Positions 25,644-37,167 are shown, counted from the first letter of the stretch. The stretch is DNA of 64,000 nucleotides from Chryseobacterium sp. c4a (GCF_009900745.1 NZ_WXVU01000002.1:248001-312000); one strand, 5' to 3'. Program-made: numbers and translations. Notes: generated by a model from the sequence alone, not told the origin.

Positions 25644-26288
25644 CTATTTCAGTTGTTTAAGTTCTTTTTTGAGCTCTTCGAGTTTTGTTTTATAACTTTC
25701 TTCATCATACGTTGCGGTATAATTTTCCAGAGCCTCAATGTATTCTGAAACAAATTCTTTATTGGTTCTGTCTGCCTCATATTTGATTCTCGCAGAGTTT
25801 ACCGGTGCTAACTTGGAATATTTAAGTGTGGCTTTTCCTTCCTCGGATTCATTATAAAGAATAACCATATTTTTTTCATATCCCGGAATATATTTTACAG
25901 GGAAACTTATTTCCATTCTTGGAATTCTGATGGTATTTTCAATAGGATAAATGGTGGCTGATGTTGTTGAAAAGAAGGTTGAAACATACTTCCCATCCTG
26001 TTTTTTAACTACTGCTTCATAATCATGAATGTACATGTCGTTCAGTGTTGAATTGGTTTCCTCATCAGAAGTGATAATCGCAGTGCTTTCTACACCATAT
26101 TTGTTGAGAAACCAGGCATTCAAAAACTGTCCGCAGAACCCATTTAAAATAGAGAGTGGAATAGCAAGAATAAAAAACCAGATTTTTTTGGTAATATAAG
26201 ATAAGAATCCTAAAATCAGGAAAAGAAGAATCACAGTATAAAAACCATGATGGCTGGTGAAAAACAGGATTTTCGAGATTAAAACCAT
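25644..26288 (-). CDS. Membrane protein of unknown function
   Basis: A 214-residue protein with two hydrophobic segments near the N-terminus (around residues 18-35 and 38-58), then a soluble beta-rich part (IRIPRMEISFPVKYIPGYEKNMVILY) and a Lys/Glu-rich helical tail ending KKELKQLK. I recognise no family. It lies just upstream of the trp promoter on the same strand, with a separate cupin gene before it. It is probably inner-membrane anchored with the bulk outside. Confidence 0.7.
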   Translation of the reverse strand: MVLISKILFFTSHHGFYTVILLFLILGFLSYITKKIWFFILAIPLSILNGFCGQFLNAWFLNKYGVESTAIITSDEETNSTLNDMYIHDYEAVVKKQDGKYVSTFFSTTSATIYPIENTIRIPRMEISFPVKYIPGYEKNMVILYNESEEGKATLKYSKLAPVNSARIKYEADRTNKEFVSEYIEALENYTATYDEESYKTKLEELKKELKQLK

Positions 26289-26473
26289 ATCCTAAATTTA
26301 TAATGATTTCTTTGATATAAAATTAGGGTAAACTTATCAAAAAAACACAAAAGAAATAAGGTTTATTTACATACTCCGAATCATTAGATATATAGAGGGT
26401 TGTATGAGAAGTAAAGATCAGAGTTTTACGAAATTTTGGTTTAATCACTTTGTAAAACTCTGTGTTATATAGT

Positions 26474-26929
26474 TTAATGTACAGGTTCAGAAAGAGGAAT
26501 ATCAGTAGCGCCGCTATAGAAAACAATCAGAGTAGCTCCTTTATCTCCGGTCTTGCCTCTATGGGCGATATTAACCATTTCGGGTAGAACCTCACCTTTT
26601 CTTACCCATTGTGTTTTACCATCTTCCTTTCTTTCGATCTGGATTTCTCCTTTTTCTACGTAAGCCGCATTAATAATAGGATGCTTATGCCAATCCAATG
26701 CTTTATTAGGGGGAACAGAGATTTTAAGAATAGAAATTTCCGGCTGTCCAGTTGGATAACTTGCATATAGAGTTCCGTCCCAAGATTTTGTAGTCTTTAA
26801 TAAAGTGACGGATTCTATTTTGTCTGAATATTCTGATTTAGGCTGCTCATCATCAGAGTCATCACAGGATATAGAGCAGGAAAGTAGAGCCAGCAAAAGG
26901 GCTACTCTGAATAAATTTCTTTGAGTCAT
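26474..26929 (-). CDS. Cupin-domain lipoprotein
   Basis: A 151-residue lipoprotein (lipobox SISC, Cys22) with one cupin barrel. LDWHKHPIINAAYVEKGEIQIE is the first cupin motif, with two His and a Glu, and VNIAHRGKTGDKGATLIVFYSG is the second, with one His. These residues normally bind a divalent metal. Such periplasmic cupins have varied roles; the substrate is unknown. The signal peptide is followed by an Asp-rich linker (CDDSDDEQP). A reverse-strand -7 box CAAAAATA lies at 26973-26980. Confidence 0.8.
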   Translation of the reverse strand: MTQRNLFRVALLLALLSCSISCDDSDDEQPKSEYSDKIESVTLLKTTKSWDGTLYASYPTGQPEISILKISVPPNKALDWHKHPIINAAYVEKGEIQIERKEDGKTQWVRKGEVLPEMVNIAHRGKTGDKGATLIVFYSGATDIPLSEPVH

Positions 26930-26972
26930 AAATTTTGGATTAATAGTTTGTATTCTGGTGTGGTTTGTTATA

Positions 26973-26980
26973 CAAAAATA
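26973..26980 (-). promoter_or_regulatory. -7 box of the cupin gene
   Basis: TATTTTTG on the reverse strand, 44 bases before the cupin gene start. Confidence 0.45.
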
Positions 26981-27102
26981 GTAACCTAATTTAAATTTTC
27001 ACTGTTAATTGAATTGTTTTTCAATTAAAAATAGTAATCATCCAAATTGTAAAAATCTTCCTCAAAGAAACATTTGTCATAAGCTGAAACGTTTATTTTT
27101 TA

Positions 27103-27110
27103 TATTTTTG
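27103..27110 (+). promoter_or_regulatory. -7 box of the small lipoprotein-cytochrome operon
   Basis: TATTTTTG, 19 bases before the start at 27129. Confidence 0.5.
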
Positions 27111-27128
27111 CTTTCAAATTAGAAAAAA

Positions 27129-27347
27129 ATGAAAAAAGTATTCGCAATCGCATTTATCGGAGGTTTATTATTAGCAAGCTGCTCAAAAAAAGCAGATCAC
27201 TCATTACAGGATAGCAATACTATGCTTGAAGAGCCAGAAGCAACTACAGTTGTAGATTCTACAGCTAAGACTGCTGCACCAGCTGCTGCAACTCCGGCTG
27301 CCCCTGCCCCTGAAGCTGCTAAAACAGATTCTACAGCGAAGAAATAA
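27129..27347 (+). CDS. Small Ala/Pro-rich lipoprotein
   Basis: A 72-residue lipoprotein with lipobox LLASC (Cys18). The mature part is low-complexity, rich in Ala, Pro, Thr and Lys (AAPAAATPAAPAPEAAK), so it is likely an extended, disordered tether in the periplasm. Its stop overlaps the start of the cytochrome c lipoprotein by one base (TAATG), so the two are translated together. A partner role for the cytochrome is an inference. Confidence 0.7.
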   Translation: MKKVFAIAFIGGLLLASCSKKADHSLQDSNTMLEEPEATTVVDSTAKTAAPAAATPAAPAPEAAKTDSTAKK

Positions 27348-27718
27348 TGAAAAATTTATTTTTGGCAGGAACTTTAGGTCTTTTGATCTTTTCCTGTTCT
27401 AAAAAAGAAAATACGACAGAGGTTGCATCTTCTGATGCTGCATCCGTGTCTGCTCCTGCGACATCCAATCTTTCCGGTGACAAGATCATGGAAACATTGG
27501 ATTGTTCGGGGTGTCACTCTGTCAATGAGAGAATGATAGGACCTTCTTATCAGGAAATCGCGGCCAAATATTCAGACAAGGATATTGAGTTGTTGGCTTC
27601 CAAGATTATAGAGGGCGGAAGTGGAGTTTGGGGAGGTGTCCCTATGGCTGCTCATCCACAGGTATCTAAAGAAGATGCCAAAAAAATGGTGGAATATATT
27701 CTGAGCCAGAAGAAATAA
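27347..27718 (+). CDS. c-type cytochrome lipoprotein
   Basis: A 123-residue lipoprotein (lipobox IFSC, Cys17) with one class I cytochrome c domain. The heme attachment site is CSGCH (53-57) and the distal ligand is probably Met100 in GGVPMAAHPQVS, as in cytochrome c552/c551 types. A Ser/Ala-rich linker (residues 28-42) connects the lipid anchor to the domain. It would shuttle electrons at the membrane surface. It overlaps the upstream small lipoprotein gene and is 3 bases from rlmF. Confidence 0.9.
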   Translation: MKNLFLAGTLGLLIFSCSKKENTTEVASSDAASVSAPATSNLSGDKIMETLDCSGCHSVNERMIGPSYQEIAAKYSDKDIELLASKIIEGGSGVWGGVPMAAHPQVSKEDAKKMVEYILSQKK

Positions 27719-27721
27719 AAT

Positions 27722-28651
27722 ATGTCCACAGAAAAATCCAGTCTGCATACAAGAAATCTGCATCGTAATCCTTATGATTTTGATACGCTCATTTCTTGTG
27801 TGCCAGAACTGAAAGAGTATGTCTTCGTGAATGTTCATGGGACAACAACTATTAATTTCAGCATTCCTAAAGCTGTAAAATTACTCAACAAGGCTTTACT
27901 TCTCCATTTTTATAATGTTAAAGGTTGGGAGATTCCTGATACTAATTTGTGTCCACCCATTCCGGGACGGGCGGATTATGTTCATTACATCGCTGATCTG
28001 TTAGCAGAAAAACAAAGTGGAATCCCAACAGGGATATCTGTAAAGGGACTTGATATTGGAGTAGGAGCTAATCTTGTTTATCCCTTAATTGCCCATCAAT
28101 CCTACGGTTGGAAGATGCTGGGAGTAGATATCAATGAGGATTCCTTAAAAAATGCTCAGCAAATTCTGGATCAAAATCCTGATTTATCATCAGAGATTGT
28201 ATTACAACATCAGCCTGATTCCCAATACGTATTCAAGAATGTAATAGGAGCAAAAGATCAGTTCACATTTTCTATGTGTAATCCTCCTTTTCATGATTCC
28301 AAAGAATCGATGATTAAAGGGAACATTCGAAAGACAAAGAATTTAAATAAGGGTAAGGCACAAAAAACTTTATTGAATTTTGGAGGACAGCAATCAGAAT
28401 TATGGTGTGAAGGCGGTGAATTGGCATTCATTACTAATATGATTAATGAAAGCGTTCAATATTCATCTCAGGTTCTTTGGTTCACCTGCCTGGTTTCTAA
28501 AAAAGATAATCTATATAAGCTGACTTCCTTGTTAAAGAAGGTAAAAGCTTTAGAGGTAAAAACTATTGATATGGCTCAAGGGCAGAAAATCAGCAGGGTT
28601 CTGGCCTGGACATTTGTTCCTCAAAAAAGCAGGCAAGGCTGGTTGGTTTAG
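27722..28651 (+). CDS. rlmF: 23S rRNA (adenine-N6)-methyltransferase RlmF
   Basis: A 309-residue methyltransferase that modifies one adenine (A1618 in E. coli numbering) of 23S rRNA. Visible signs are LHRNPYDFDTLI near the N-terminus, GLDIGVGANLVYPLIA for SAM binding and SMCNPPFHDSK, the NPPF catalytic motif of N6-adenine methylases. The length matches E. coli RlmF (308). It starts 3 bases after the cytochrome stop, so it is co-transcribed although functionally unrelated. Confidence 0.92.
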   Translation: MSTEKSSLHTRNLHRNPYDFDTLISCVPELKEYVFVNVHGTTTINFSIPKAVKLLNKALLLHFYNVKGWEIPDTNLCPPIPGRADYVHYIADLLAEKQSGIPTGISVKGLDIGVGANLVYPLIAHQSYGWKMLGVDINEDSLKNAQQILDQNPDLSSEIVLQHQPDSQYVFKNVIGAKDQFTFSMCNPPFHDSKESMIKGNIRKTKNLNKGKAQKTLLNFGGQQSELWCEGGELAFITNMINESVQYSSQVLWFTCLVSKKDNLYKLTSLLKKVKALEVKTIDMAQGQKISRVLAWTFVPQKSRQGWLV

Positions 28652-28793
28652 GATTAAAACTATAAATTTAATCTTAATAATACGTTCCTTTATATCTCTA
28701 ATCTCGATACCCTGTATCCCGGAACTTAACTTCATTCCGGCTGACATTTTAAAATTTCTGAAAAAATCAATTGATGGTCAAGTCAAAAATGAC

Positions 28794-28801
28794 TAAATTT
28801 G
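28794..28801 (+). promoter_or_regulatory. -7 box of lysS
   Basis: TAAATTTG, 22 bases before the lysS start. No lysine riboswitch or T-box features were seen in the 172-base gap. Confidence 0.6.
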
Positions 28802-28823
28802 TACGCTTTTAGAAAAATAAGAA

Positions 28824-30521
28824 ATGCAATTATCAGAACAAGAAATCATTAGAAGAGAAAAGCTTAATAAGCTTACTGAAATGGGGATTAATGCGTTCCC
28901 TGCGGATGAGTATACAATTACAGATACTACAGAATCTATAAAACAGGATTTTTCTGAAAGTAAACAGGTGAAGATCGCTGGTAGATTAATGTCCCGTAGA
29001 ATTCAAGGAAAGGCTTCTTTTGCAGAATTGCAGGATTCTAAAGGAAAAATTCAGGTTTACTTCAACAGAGACGAGATCTGTCCGGGAGAAGATAAAGAAT
29101 TATATAATGAGGTGTATAAACATCTTTTAGACATCGGTGATATTATCGGTATTGAAGGAGAATTGTTTACTACTCAGGTAGGAGAGAAGACAGTTTTAGT
29201 AAAGAACTTTACACTTCTTACTAAGGCTTTACGTCCACTTCCACAGGCTAAAACCGATGAAAACGGTGTTGTACACGACGGATTCACAGATCCGGAATTA
29301 AGATATAGACAACGTTATGTAGATTTAACGGTAAATCCACAAGTGAAAGAAATTTTCGTGAAGAGAACAAAATTGTTCAACGCGATGAGAACTTTCTTCA
29401 ACGACGCAGGATATTTTGAAGTAGAAACTCCAATCCTACAGTCTATTCCTGGTGGAGCAGCGGCTAAGCCTTTCATTACGCACCACAATGCTTTAGATAT
29501 TCCATTATATTTAAGAATTGCTAACGAGTTATATCTGAAAAGATTGATCGTAGGTGGTTTTGACGGAGTATATGAGTTCTCCAAAAACTTCAGAAACGAA
29601 GGGATGGACAGAACCCACAACCCGGAATTTACGGCTATGGAGATCTATGTAGCTTATAAAGACTACAACTGGATGATGGATTTCACAGAAAAACTATTGG
29701 AATTCTGTGCGATGCAGGTAAATGGTACTACAACAGCTACCTTTGGAGAGCATGAAGTAGATTTCAAAGCACCTTATCCAAGAGTTTCTATGACAGAAGC
29801 GATTCTTAAATTCACAGGTTTCGATATCACTGGAAAAACGGAGAAAGAATTATTCGATTTTGCGAAGTCTATCGGAATTGAGGTGAATGAAACAATGGGT
29901 AAAGGAAAGTTAATTGATGAGATCTTCGGTGAGAAGTGTGAAGGAAACTTCATTCAGCCAACTTTCATTACAGATTACCCAGTTGAAATGTCTCCATTGA
30001 CTAAAAAACACAGAAGCAAAGAAGGTTTAACTGAACGTTTTGAATTAATGGTTTGTGGTAAAGAAATCGCTAACGCTTATTCAGAGCTTAATGATCCAAT
30101 CGATCAGAGAGAGCGTTTTGAAGCACAGATGGCTTTATCTGAGAGAGGGGATGATGAAGCAATGTTCATCGATCAGGATTTCTTAAGAGCTCTTGAATAT
30201 GGTATGCCACCTACATCAGGACTAGGAATCGGTATGGACAGATTAATTATGTTCTTAACGAACAATGCTTCTATCCAGGAAGTATTATTCTTCCCTCAGA
30301 TGAGACCGGAGAAAGCGGTTCCTCAAATTGAGCTAGGTGAAGATGAAAAAGTAATCCTTGAAATCCTTAATGCTCAGGAAGAAGCAATGTCTTTGGCTGA
30401 AGTAAAAGAGAGAAGTAAGTTATCCGGTAAGAAATGGGATAAAGCTTCTAAAACGCTAACAAAGAATAATATTGTGAAAGTGGAGAAGATTGATGAAAAT
30501 CTTTTGATGAAGCTGGCATAA
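28824..30521 (+). CDS. lysS: Lysyl-tRNA synthetase, class II
   Basis: A 565-residue cytoplasmic enzyme. An OB-fold anticodon domain (VKIAGRLMSRRIQGKASFAEL, residues about 49-69, quoted in part) is followed by the class II core: motif 2 is FRNEGMDRTHNPEFTAMEIY and motif 3 GLGIGMDRLIMFL. Compared with E. coli (505), about 60 extra residues follow motif 3, ending in a helix-turn-helix-like MSLAEVKERSKLSGKKWDKA. A terminator follows. Confidence 0.96.
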   Translation: MQLSEQEIIRREKLNKLTEMGINAFPADEYTITDTTESIKQDFSESKQVKIAGRLMSRRIQGKASFAELQDSKGKIQVYFNRDEICPGEDKELYNEVYKHLLDIGDIIGIEGELFTTQVGEKTVLVKNFTLLTKALRPLPQAKTDENGVVHDGFTDPELRYRQRYVDLTVNPQVKEIFVKRTKLFNAMRTFFNDAGYFEVETPILQSIPGGAAAKPFITHHNALDIPLYLRIANELYLKRLIVGGFDGVYEFSKNFRNEGMDRTHNPEFTAMEIYVAYKDYNWMMDFTEKLLEFCAMQVNGTTTATFGEHEVDFKAPYPRVSMTEAILKFTGFDITGKTEKELFDFAKSIGIEVNETMGKGKLIDEIFGEKCEGNFIQPTFITDYPVEMSPLTKKHRSKEGLTERFELMVCGKEIANAYSELNDPIDQRERFEAQMALSERGDDEAMFIDQDFLRALEYGMPPTSGLGIGMDRLIMFLTNNASIQEVLFFPQMRPEKAVPQIELGEDEKVILEILNAQEEAMSLAEVKERSKLSGKKWDKASKTLTKNNIVKVEKIDENLLMKLA

Positions 30522-30548
30522 GATATACGATATTACTATTATAAGTTT

Positions 30549-30577
30549 AAAAGAGTGGACGTTAAGTTCACTCTTTT
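30549..30577 (+). terminator. Terminator of lysS
   Basis: The arms AAAGAGTGGAC and GTTCACTCTTT are followed by T residues, about 28 bases after the lysS stop. Confidence 0.8.
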
Positions 30578-30634
30578 TTATTTGTAGTTTGAAAAAAACT
30601 AGTAAATTAGTTCTTAATAAAAACATAAATTCTC

Positions 30635-32041
30635 ATGAAAAAAATAATTACCACAGGCATTGTGCTATATGCGTGTAGTCTAATCAATGCACAAGTTACC
30701 CTACAAAAAGACCTTTCTTATGGCAATAATGGCGAAGTTACGTATAATGATAATGGAGGATATTCAGCCCATAAATTTATTGGAGACCAATTATTAGTTG
30801 CTTATACTTACCTTAATATTGCTGGAAACAATAAGTATATAAAATACGTACGGTTGAATTCTAATGGGATTCCCGATGTTAATTTTGGAAGTAATGGTTC
30901 TTTTGTAGATGGTGGAAGTCTAGGCTCTCCATCAAGTTTATTGGATGCAAATGCTGACTATTTAATTAATTATAGTGATGATAAGTATTCTGCTGCAGGA
31001 CAATATGATACTGCATTCCAAATGAATTGGGCAACAAATGATATTTCAGGAAAAAAATATATACACATCTTACCTAATGGTACAATAATATTCCGGAAAG
31101 ACGATAATTTTACAAGGATTTTAGCGAATGGAGCTTTGGATTCAAGCTATGGAATCAATGGGAGGGTATCTACATTAAGTTATTCTACAACCTATGCTTA
31201 TGGAGTCATTCATAATAATTTTGCATATGAATTCGGTTCGGTAGATTCTAACATCAACAATTATGGAATAAGGAAGCTGAATATTATGACTGGTAATTTG
31301 GAATCCGGTTATGGGAATAATGGTTTGGGTGAAACTTCAATTGTACCTATAAATGTGAGAAATTCTATGTATAATGAAGCCGATGGTTCTATGCTGAATA
31401 TGCTGGATGGAGGCTCATCTCAATGCTTAATTTCTAAAACAAAATCTAATGGATTTCTTGATGCAAGTTTTGGAAATAATGGTGTTTTCACTCTAAATAG
31501 GGAAATAAACTCTATCAACTACACTCCCTATTCTAATTTTTATGCGGATAGCGCTAATCGGTTATTTTTCTTATTAAAATCTGATGAAGATGGGGATATT
31601 GTTATTGCTTCCTATTCCTCATCGGGGATACTGAAAAGTATTAATAATCAATCTGTTTTTAATACCGGAGATAACGTTTATACTAATTATAGTTATGGGG
31701 AATATCCTAACTTTCAAGTGATAGGAAATTATTTATATTTTTTCAGCCCTAAAAAAATAATACGCTATATTATTAGTGAGCAAGCGCAAGTACTTTCTAC
31801 TGAATCTAGAAAAATTGAGAAAGCTGCAGAAGTTACCTTCGAAAATCCATTTAAAAACGAACTAACCTTACATACAAAAGAAAAGATTAAGAATGTTGAG
31901 ATATATAATGAGAGTGGGCACTTAGTTCAGGAATCTAAAGGCTTGAAGCTGAATACTGCATCATTGATCAACGGAGTCTACCTGATTAAAATTACAACAG
32001 TCTCCAATCAGATTATTTCTAAAAAAGCAATTAAGCATTAA
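30635..32041 (+). CDS. T9SS-exported protein with delta-60 repeats
   Basis: A 468-residue secreted protein. A signal peptide ends near INAQ (residue 20). The body has repeats of the delta-60 type, with the recurring core LDxSFGNNG: IPDVNFGSNGSF, LDSSYGINGRVS, LDASFGNNGVF. These form beta-propeller-like structures. The C-terminal 70 residues (from FENPFKNELTLHT to SKKAIKH) fit a type A sorting domain for the type IX secretion system, so it is probably displayed on or released from the outer surface. Function unknown. Confidence 0.82.
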   Translation: MKKIITTGIVLYACSLINAQVTLQKDLSYGNNGEVTYNDNGGYSAHKFIGDQLLVAYTYLNIAGNNKYIKYVRLNSNGIPDVNFGSNGSFVDGGSLGSPSSLLDANADYLINYSDDKYSAAGQYDTAFQMNWATNDISGKKYIHILPNGTIIFRKDDNFTRILANGALDSSYGINGRVSTLSYSTTYAYGVIHNNFAYEFGSVDSNINNYGIRKLNIMTGNLESGYGNNGLGETSIVPINVRNSMYNEADGSMLNMLDGGSSQCLISKTKSNGFLDASFGNNGVFTLNREINSINYTPYSNFYADSANRLFFLLKSDEDGDIVIASYSSSGILKSINNQSVFNTGDNVYTNYSYGEYPNFQVIGNYLYFFSPKKIIRYIISEQAQVLSTESRKIEKAAEVTFENPFKNELTLHTKEKIKNVEIYNESGHLVQESKGLKLNTASLINGVYLIKITTVSNQIISKKAIKH

Positions 32042-32071
32042 TAGGATCTCTAATATAATAGATCAGAAATA

Positions 32072-32102
32072 AAACCGGTACAGAGTTATTCTGTACCGGT
32101 TT
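32072..32102. terminator. Bidirectional terminator that also encodes a protein end
   Basis: A perfect 13-bp stem, AAACCGGTACAGA (32072-32084) and TCTGTACCGGTTT (32090-32102), with A and T runs outside. It terminates the T9SS gene; the reverse-strand gene next door reads its last residues and stop codon from the same hairpin. Confidence 0.85.
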
Positions 32103-32601
32103 GTTTTTTCCATTTTCTAAGTTGAGCTCTGAAGTTTTTAAAAGGAGCTACTGTATTAATATGTATCCATTTCCAAACAGGCCACCGGGCAGGAGTTGTT
32201 GCCCATTTTCTCTGTTCAGAAACAAATAAAGTTTCATGATCAAGGCTTTCAATCCAAGTTATAATTTCATTCACTTGTTTTTGTAATAGTACTCGTTGAT
32301 CTGATAAACTATAAGCACCATATTGATTATAAAAAGATTGATATAGCCCTTTTAAATTATTCCATTTGTATTCGGGAGTAGGTGTTTTTACTTCTATTCC
32401 TTTCTTTTCATCAGCTTCCCATTGCAGAAGAAGATGTGTCCAGCCAATCTGATAGGATATATTTTGGGATGGTGTTTTGTCAACACCTGATTTTAGCAAA
32501 TCTTTTTCTTCCTCTGTGATATCGTTCAATTCCTGATCATAAAGGAGATATCTTTTCTTTATCTCTTCAATAAGTTCTGCTTTGTCCTTATAATTTTGCA
32601 T
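32086..32601 (-). CDS. ClbS/DfsB family four-helix bundle protein
   Basis: A 171-residue cytoplasmic protein of the ClbS/DfsB (DUF1706) family, a DinB-like four-helix bundle. Features are YQIGWTHLLLQWEADEKKG (around residues 50-68), a Trp-rich end (WPVWKWIHINTVAPFKNFRAQLRKWKK) and the usual length. ClbS from E. coli protects against colibactin; most members have no tested function. The last residues and stop come from the terminator hairpin at 32072-32102. It starts 2 bases after the cydB stop, so it is co-transcribed with cydAB. Confidence 0.85.
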   Translation of the reverse strand: MQNYKDKAELIEEIKKRYLLYDQELNDITEEEKDLLKSGVDKTPSQNISYQIGWTHLLLQWEADEKKGIEVKTPTPEYKWNNLKGLYQSFYNQYGAYSLSDQRVLLQKQVNEIITWIESLDHETLFVSEQRKWATTPARWPVWKWIHINTVAPFKNFRAQLRKWKKQTGTE

Positions 32602-32603
32602 AT

Positions 32604-33608
32604 TTATTTTCTTAATTTACTGAATGAAGCCATCAGGTAAAACAAAAACGGAAGAATAAATATTGAACCTAGCATCAAAGCCCAACCCAATGCTGAAATA
32701 GTCTTTGCTGGTGCCATATGTTCTAATAGCGATAGGTGTTGCCCATTACCTAATAGTATGATATTGGGGTTATGCTGGTAAGTAGCTGCCACAAGAATCA
32801 TTACCATTTGAAAGCCTGCAAGGGCTCTTACAGGAAGTAATTTTTGATTATTCAGTGCTCTTAAAATAAGTAATAAAGCAACCGTTGCAAAAGCAATCGC
32901 CATGATTCCTAAAGGTTTTGAAAATACCCAATTCAAAAGAGGAATATCCGAAAGGTAAGCCGTAGCAAATACAAGAATTCCTGTAATGACAACAAAGATC
33001 ATCGTTTGTTTTGATTTTCTGATCATTAGTAGTAACTCTTCTTTACCACGGGTTTCTCTTAATGAAAAAATAGAAGCCAGATAAGCGCAAAGTGCTACCG
33101 TAAATAACCCTACAGAAACACCAAACCAGTTTAGCCAGCTATAAATATAAAGATCAAGGAAGGTGGTAGCATCAGGATTAATAGAGTGGGAAACCGTTGC
33201 AGCAGCAATTAACCCCAAAAAGAATGGAGTCAATAGACTGGCATAATAGAATATCTGAGTATATAAAACCTGCCAGTTATCCTTTACTGCATCATAATGT
33301 CTGAATGTAAAGGCCGTTCCTCTTGCAATGATTCCTACAAGCATCAAAACTAAAGGAATGTGGAGGTAAGTAGACATGGTAGTATAGATTTCGGGAAAGC
33401 CTACAAAAAGGATAACAATCGCGATAATCAGCCACATATGGTTGGCCTCCCAAACAGGAGCAATAGACTCATACATAATCTCGTGTGTTTTATGACGGGC
33501 TTTTTTATTGGTAAAAAGTTCCACAATACCCGCACCGAAATCAGCACCACCTAAAATAATGTAAAGACAGATGGACAGCCATAGAAAGCCTATAACAATA
33601 TAGATCAT
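32604..33608 (-). CDS. cydB: Cytochrome bd quinol oxidase subunit II
   Basis: A 334-residue polytopic subunit of the bd-type terminal oxidase, which stabilises subunit I and its hemes. GGADFGAGIVELF at the N-terminus, the WEANHMWLI motif around residue 53 and eight or so hydrophobic helices match the family. Its start overlaps the cydA stop by 4 bases (ATGA at 33605-33608), so the two are coupled. Confidence 0.94.
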   Translation of the reverse strand: MIYIVIGFLWLSICLYIILGGADFGAGIVELFTNKKARHKTHEIMYESIAPVWEANHMWLIIAIVILFVGFPEIYTTMSTYLHIPLVLMLVGIIARGTAFTFRHYDAVKDNWQVLYTQIFYYASLLTPFFLGLIAAATVSHSINPDATTFLDLYIYSWLNWFGVSVGLFTVALCAYLASIFSLRETRGKEELLLMIRKSKQTMIFVVITGILVFATAYLSDIPLLNWVFSKPLGIMAIAFATVALLLILRALNNQKLLPVRALAGFQMVMILVAATYQHNPNIILLGNGQHLSLLEHMAPAKTISALGWALMLGSIFILPFLFYLMASFSKLRK

Positions 33609-34948
33609 GATTTTTTGTTTTTATCGTTAAACTGTGGGTCTGTTGGGTCGTAAAGTTTCGGTACCATTTGTACCTGTCTTCTTAAAAGAAATACCAAAAT
33701 CAATGATAAGGATATAAAGATTGAAGTGAAGAAGTAGAACGAATACTGTATTCCAGGCATTGGAGTTACCGCATCTATTGTTCTCATGACTCCATAAATG
33801 ATCCATGGTTGTCTTCCTACTTCAGTAACTGTCCATCCCGCTTCCAGGGCAATATATCCGAAAGGGGTGGCAATTAAGAATGTTTTTAATAGCCAGTTTT
33901 TAGATAGCCATTCCTTTTTAAAGAAGAAAGCATAAAGATATACAGCCCCAATACAGATCATTATAACTCCAAAGAAGATCATGATCTGAAAGGCATAATG
34001 GGTAACAGCTATCGGAGGCCACTCATCCTTTGGGAAATCTTTAAGTCCCTTTACTTCAGCATTGAAATCATTACTTACAAGAAAGCTTAATACCTTTGGA
34101 ATCTTAATAGCATATTTGATTTCCTCTTTGTCTTCATCAGGAATTCCTCCAATAACAAATGCAGCACCTTTCTCAGTTTCAAAATGAGCTTCCATAGCAG
34201 CTAATTTAATAGGCTGTCTTTCTGCAACAGATTTTGCTGCTACATCACCACTCAAAGGAGCTCCAAATGCTCCGATAAGTGCAAAGCCCACCGCAATTCT
34301 GAATGCTTTGGTATGAAACTCTACATTCTTTTTTCGCATAATTAAAAAGGCGTGAACTCCGGCTACAGCAAATCCTGTGGCACAAAAAGCTGCAACAGTC
34401 ATGTGAAGCGCCTGTGGGAACCATGCCTCATTAAACATGGCTTTTATTGGGTCTATATTAAGGTATTGTCCATTAATATAATCAAAACCGGTAGGAGAAT
34501 TCATCCAGGCGTTAGCTGCTACCACCAGGATACCTGATGCCAATCCGCTAAGTCCTACAAGAAAACCACAAAACCAATGAAACCACTTATTAAATTTATC
34601 CCAGCCATATAAAAAGAACCCAATGGCAATCGCTTCAATAAAGAAAGCAGTACCCTCTAATGAAAAGGGCATTCCAAAGATAGGGCCTGCATGTTTCATA
34701 AATCCAGGCCATAAAAGCCCCAGTTCAAAGGATAGCATAGTTCCAGAAACAGCTCCGGTAGCAAATAAGATGGCAACCCCTTTACTCCAGGCCTTTGTAA
34801 GTCCTTTATATACTTCGTTATTAGTTTTTAGGTACTTCCAATGGGCAAAAGCCATTAAGAAAGGCATTACCATTCCCACACAGGAGAATATGATATGGAA
34901 GCCCAGAGAAAGCGCCATCTGGGCGCGGGCAGCTATAAAATCATCCAT
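33605..34948 (-). CDS. cydA: Cytochrome bd quinol oxidase subunit I
   Basis: A 447-residue membrane subunit binding hemes b558, b595 and d and reducing oxygen with quinol electrons at low oxygen. ALSLGFHIIFSCVGM has the N-terminal heme-ligand His18; FPQALHMTVAAFCATG holds another ligand His; GRQPWIIYGVMRT is near the Q-loop end. The quinol (Q) loop is short (protein 447 against 522 in E. coli), as in many non-enteric CydA. Upstream lie 233 bases to gyrB with no recognisable feature. Confidence 0.94.
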   Translation of the reverse strand: MDDFIAARAQMALSLGFHIIFSCVGMVMPFLMAFAHWKYLKTNNEVYKGLTKAWSKGVAILFATGAVSGTMLSFELGLLWPGFMKHAGPIFGMPFSLEGTAFFIEAIAIGFFLYGWDKFNKWFHWFCGFLVGLSGLASGILVVAANAWMNSPTGFDYINGQYLNIDPIKAMFNEAWFPQALHMTVAAFCATGFAVAGVHAFLIMRKKNVEFHTKAFRIAVGFALIGAFGAPLSGDVAAKSVAERQPIKLAAMEAHFETEKGAAFVIGGIPDEDKEEIKYAIKIPKVLSFLVSNDFNAEVKGLKDFPKDEWPPIAVTHYAFQIMIFFGVIMICIGAVYLYAFFFKKEWLSKNWLLKTFLIATPFGYIALEAGWTVTEVGRQPWIIYGVMRTIDAVTPMPGIQYSFYFFTSIFISLSLILVFLLRRQVQMVPKLYDPTDPQFNDKNKKS

Positions 34949-35112
34949 AATATCAACTTTTCAGTAAATAAATTTACGCATAAATTATTGATGTTGTGTA
35001 TGATTTAAAACAGTTGATATTTCAATAATACATTTTAATTTTGAATCTTTTATAGACTGGCTATTCTTTATGTTTCTCTGAGAAAACTCTACATTTTTTT
35101 GGCACTTTTTAA

Positions 35113-37116
<2,004 letters not shown>

Positions 37117-37133
37117 TTGTTTTTAAAATATCA

Positions 37134-37167
37134 AAAAAAAGCTTCTAATTATTTAGAAGCTTTTTTT
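37134..37167 (+). terminator. Terminator of gyrB
   Basis: The arms GCTTCTAA and TTAGAAGC lie between A and T runs, 18 bases after the gyrB stop. Confidence 0.85.

Noticed and set aside
26323..26526. Hydrophobic ORF downstream of the cupin gene
   Set aside because: It overlaps the real cupin gene in another frame and has no promoter or family signature.
28566..28796. Forward ORF at the end of rlmF
   Set aside because: It overlaps rlmF in another frame and its sequence has no recognisable pattern.
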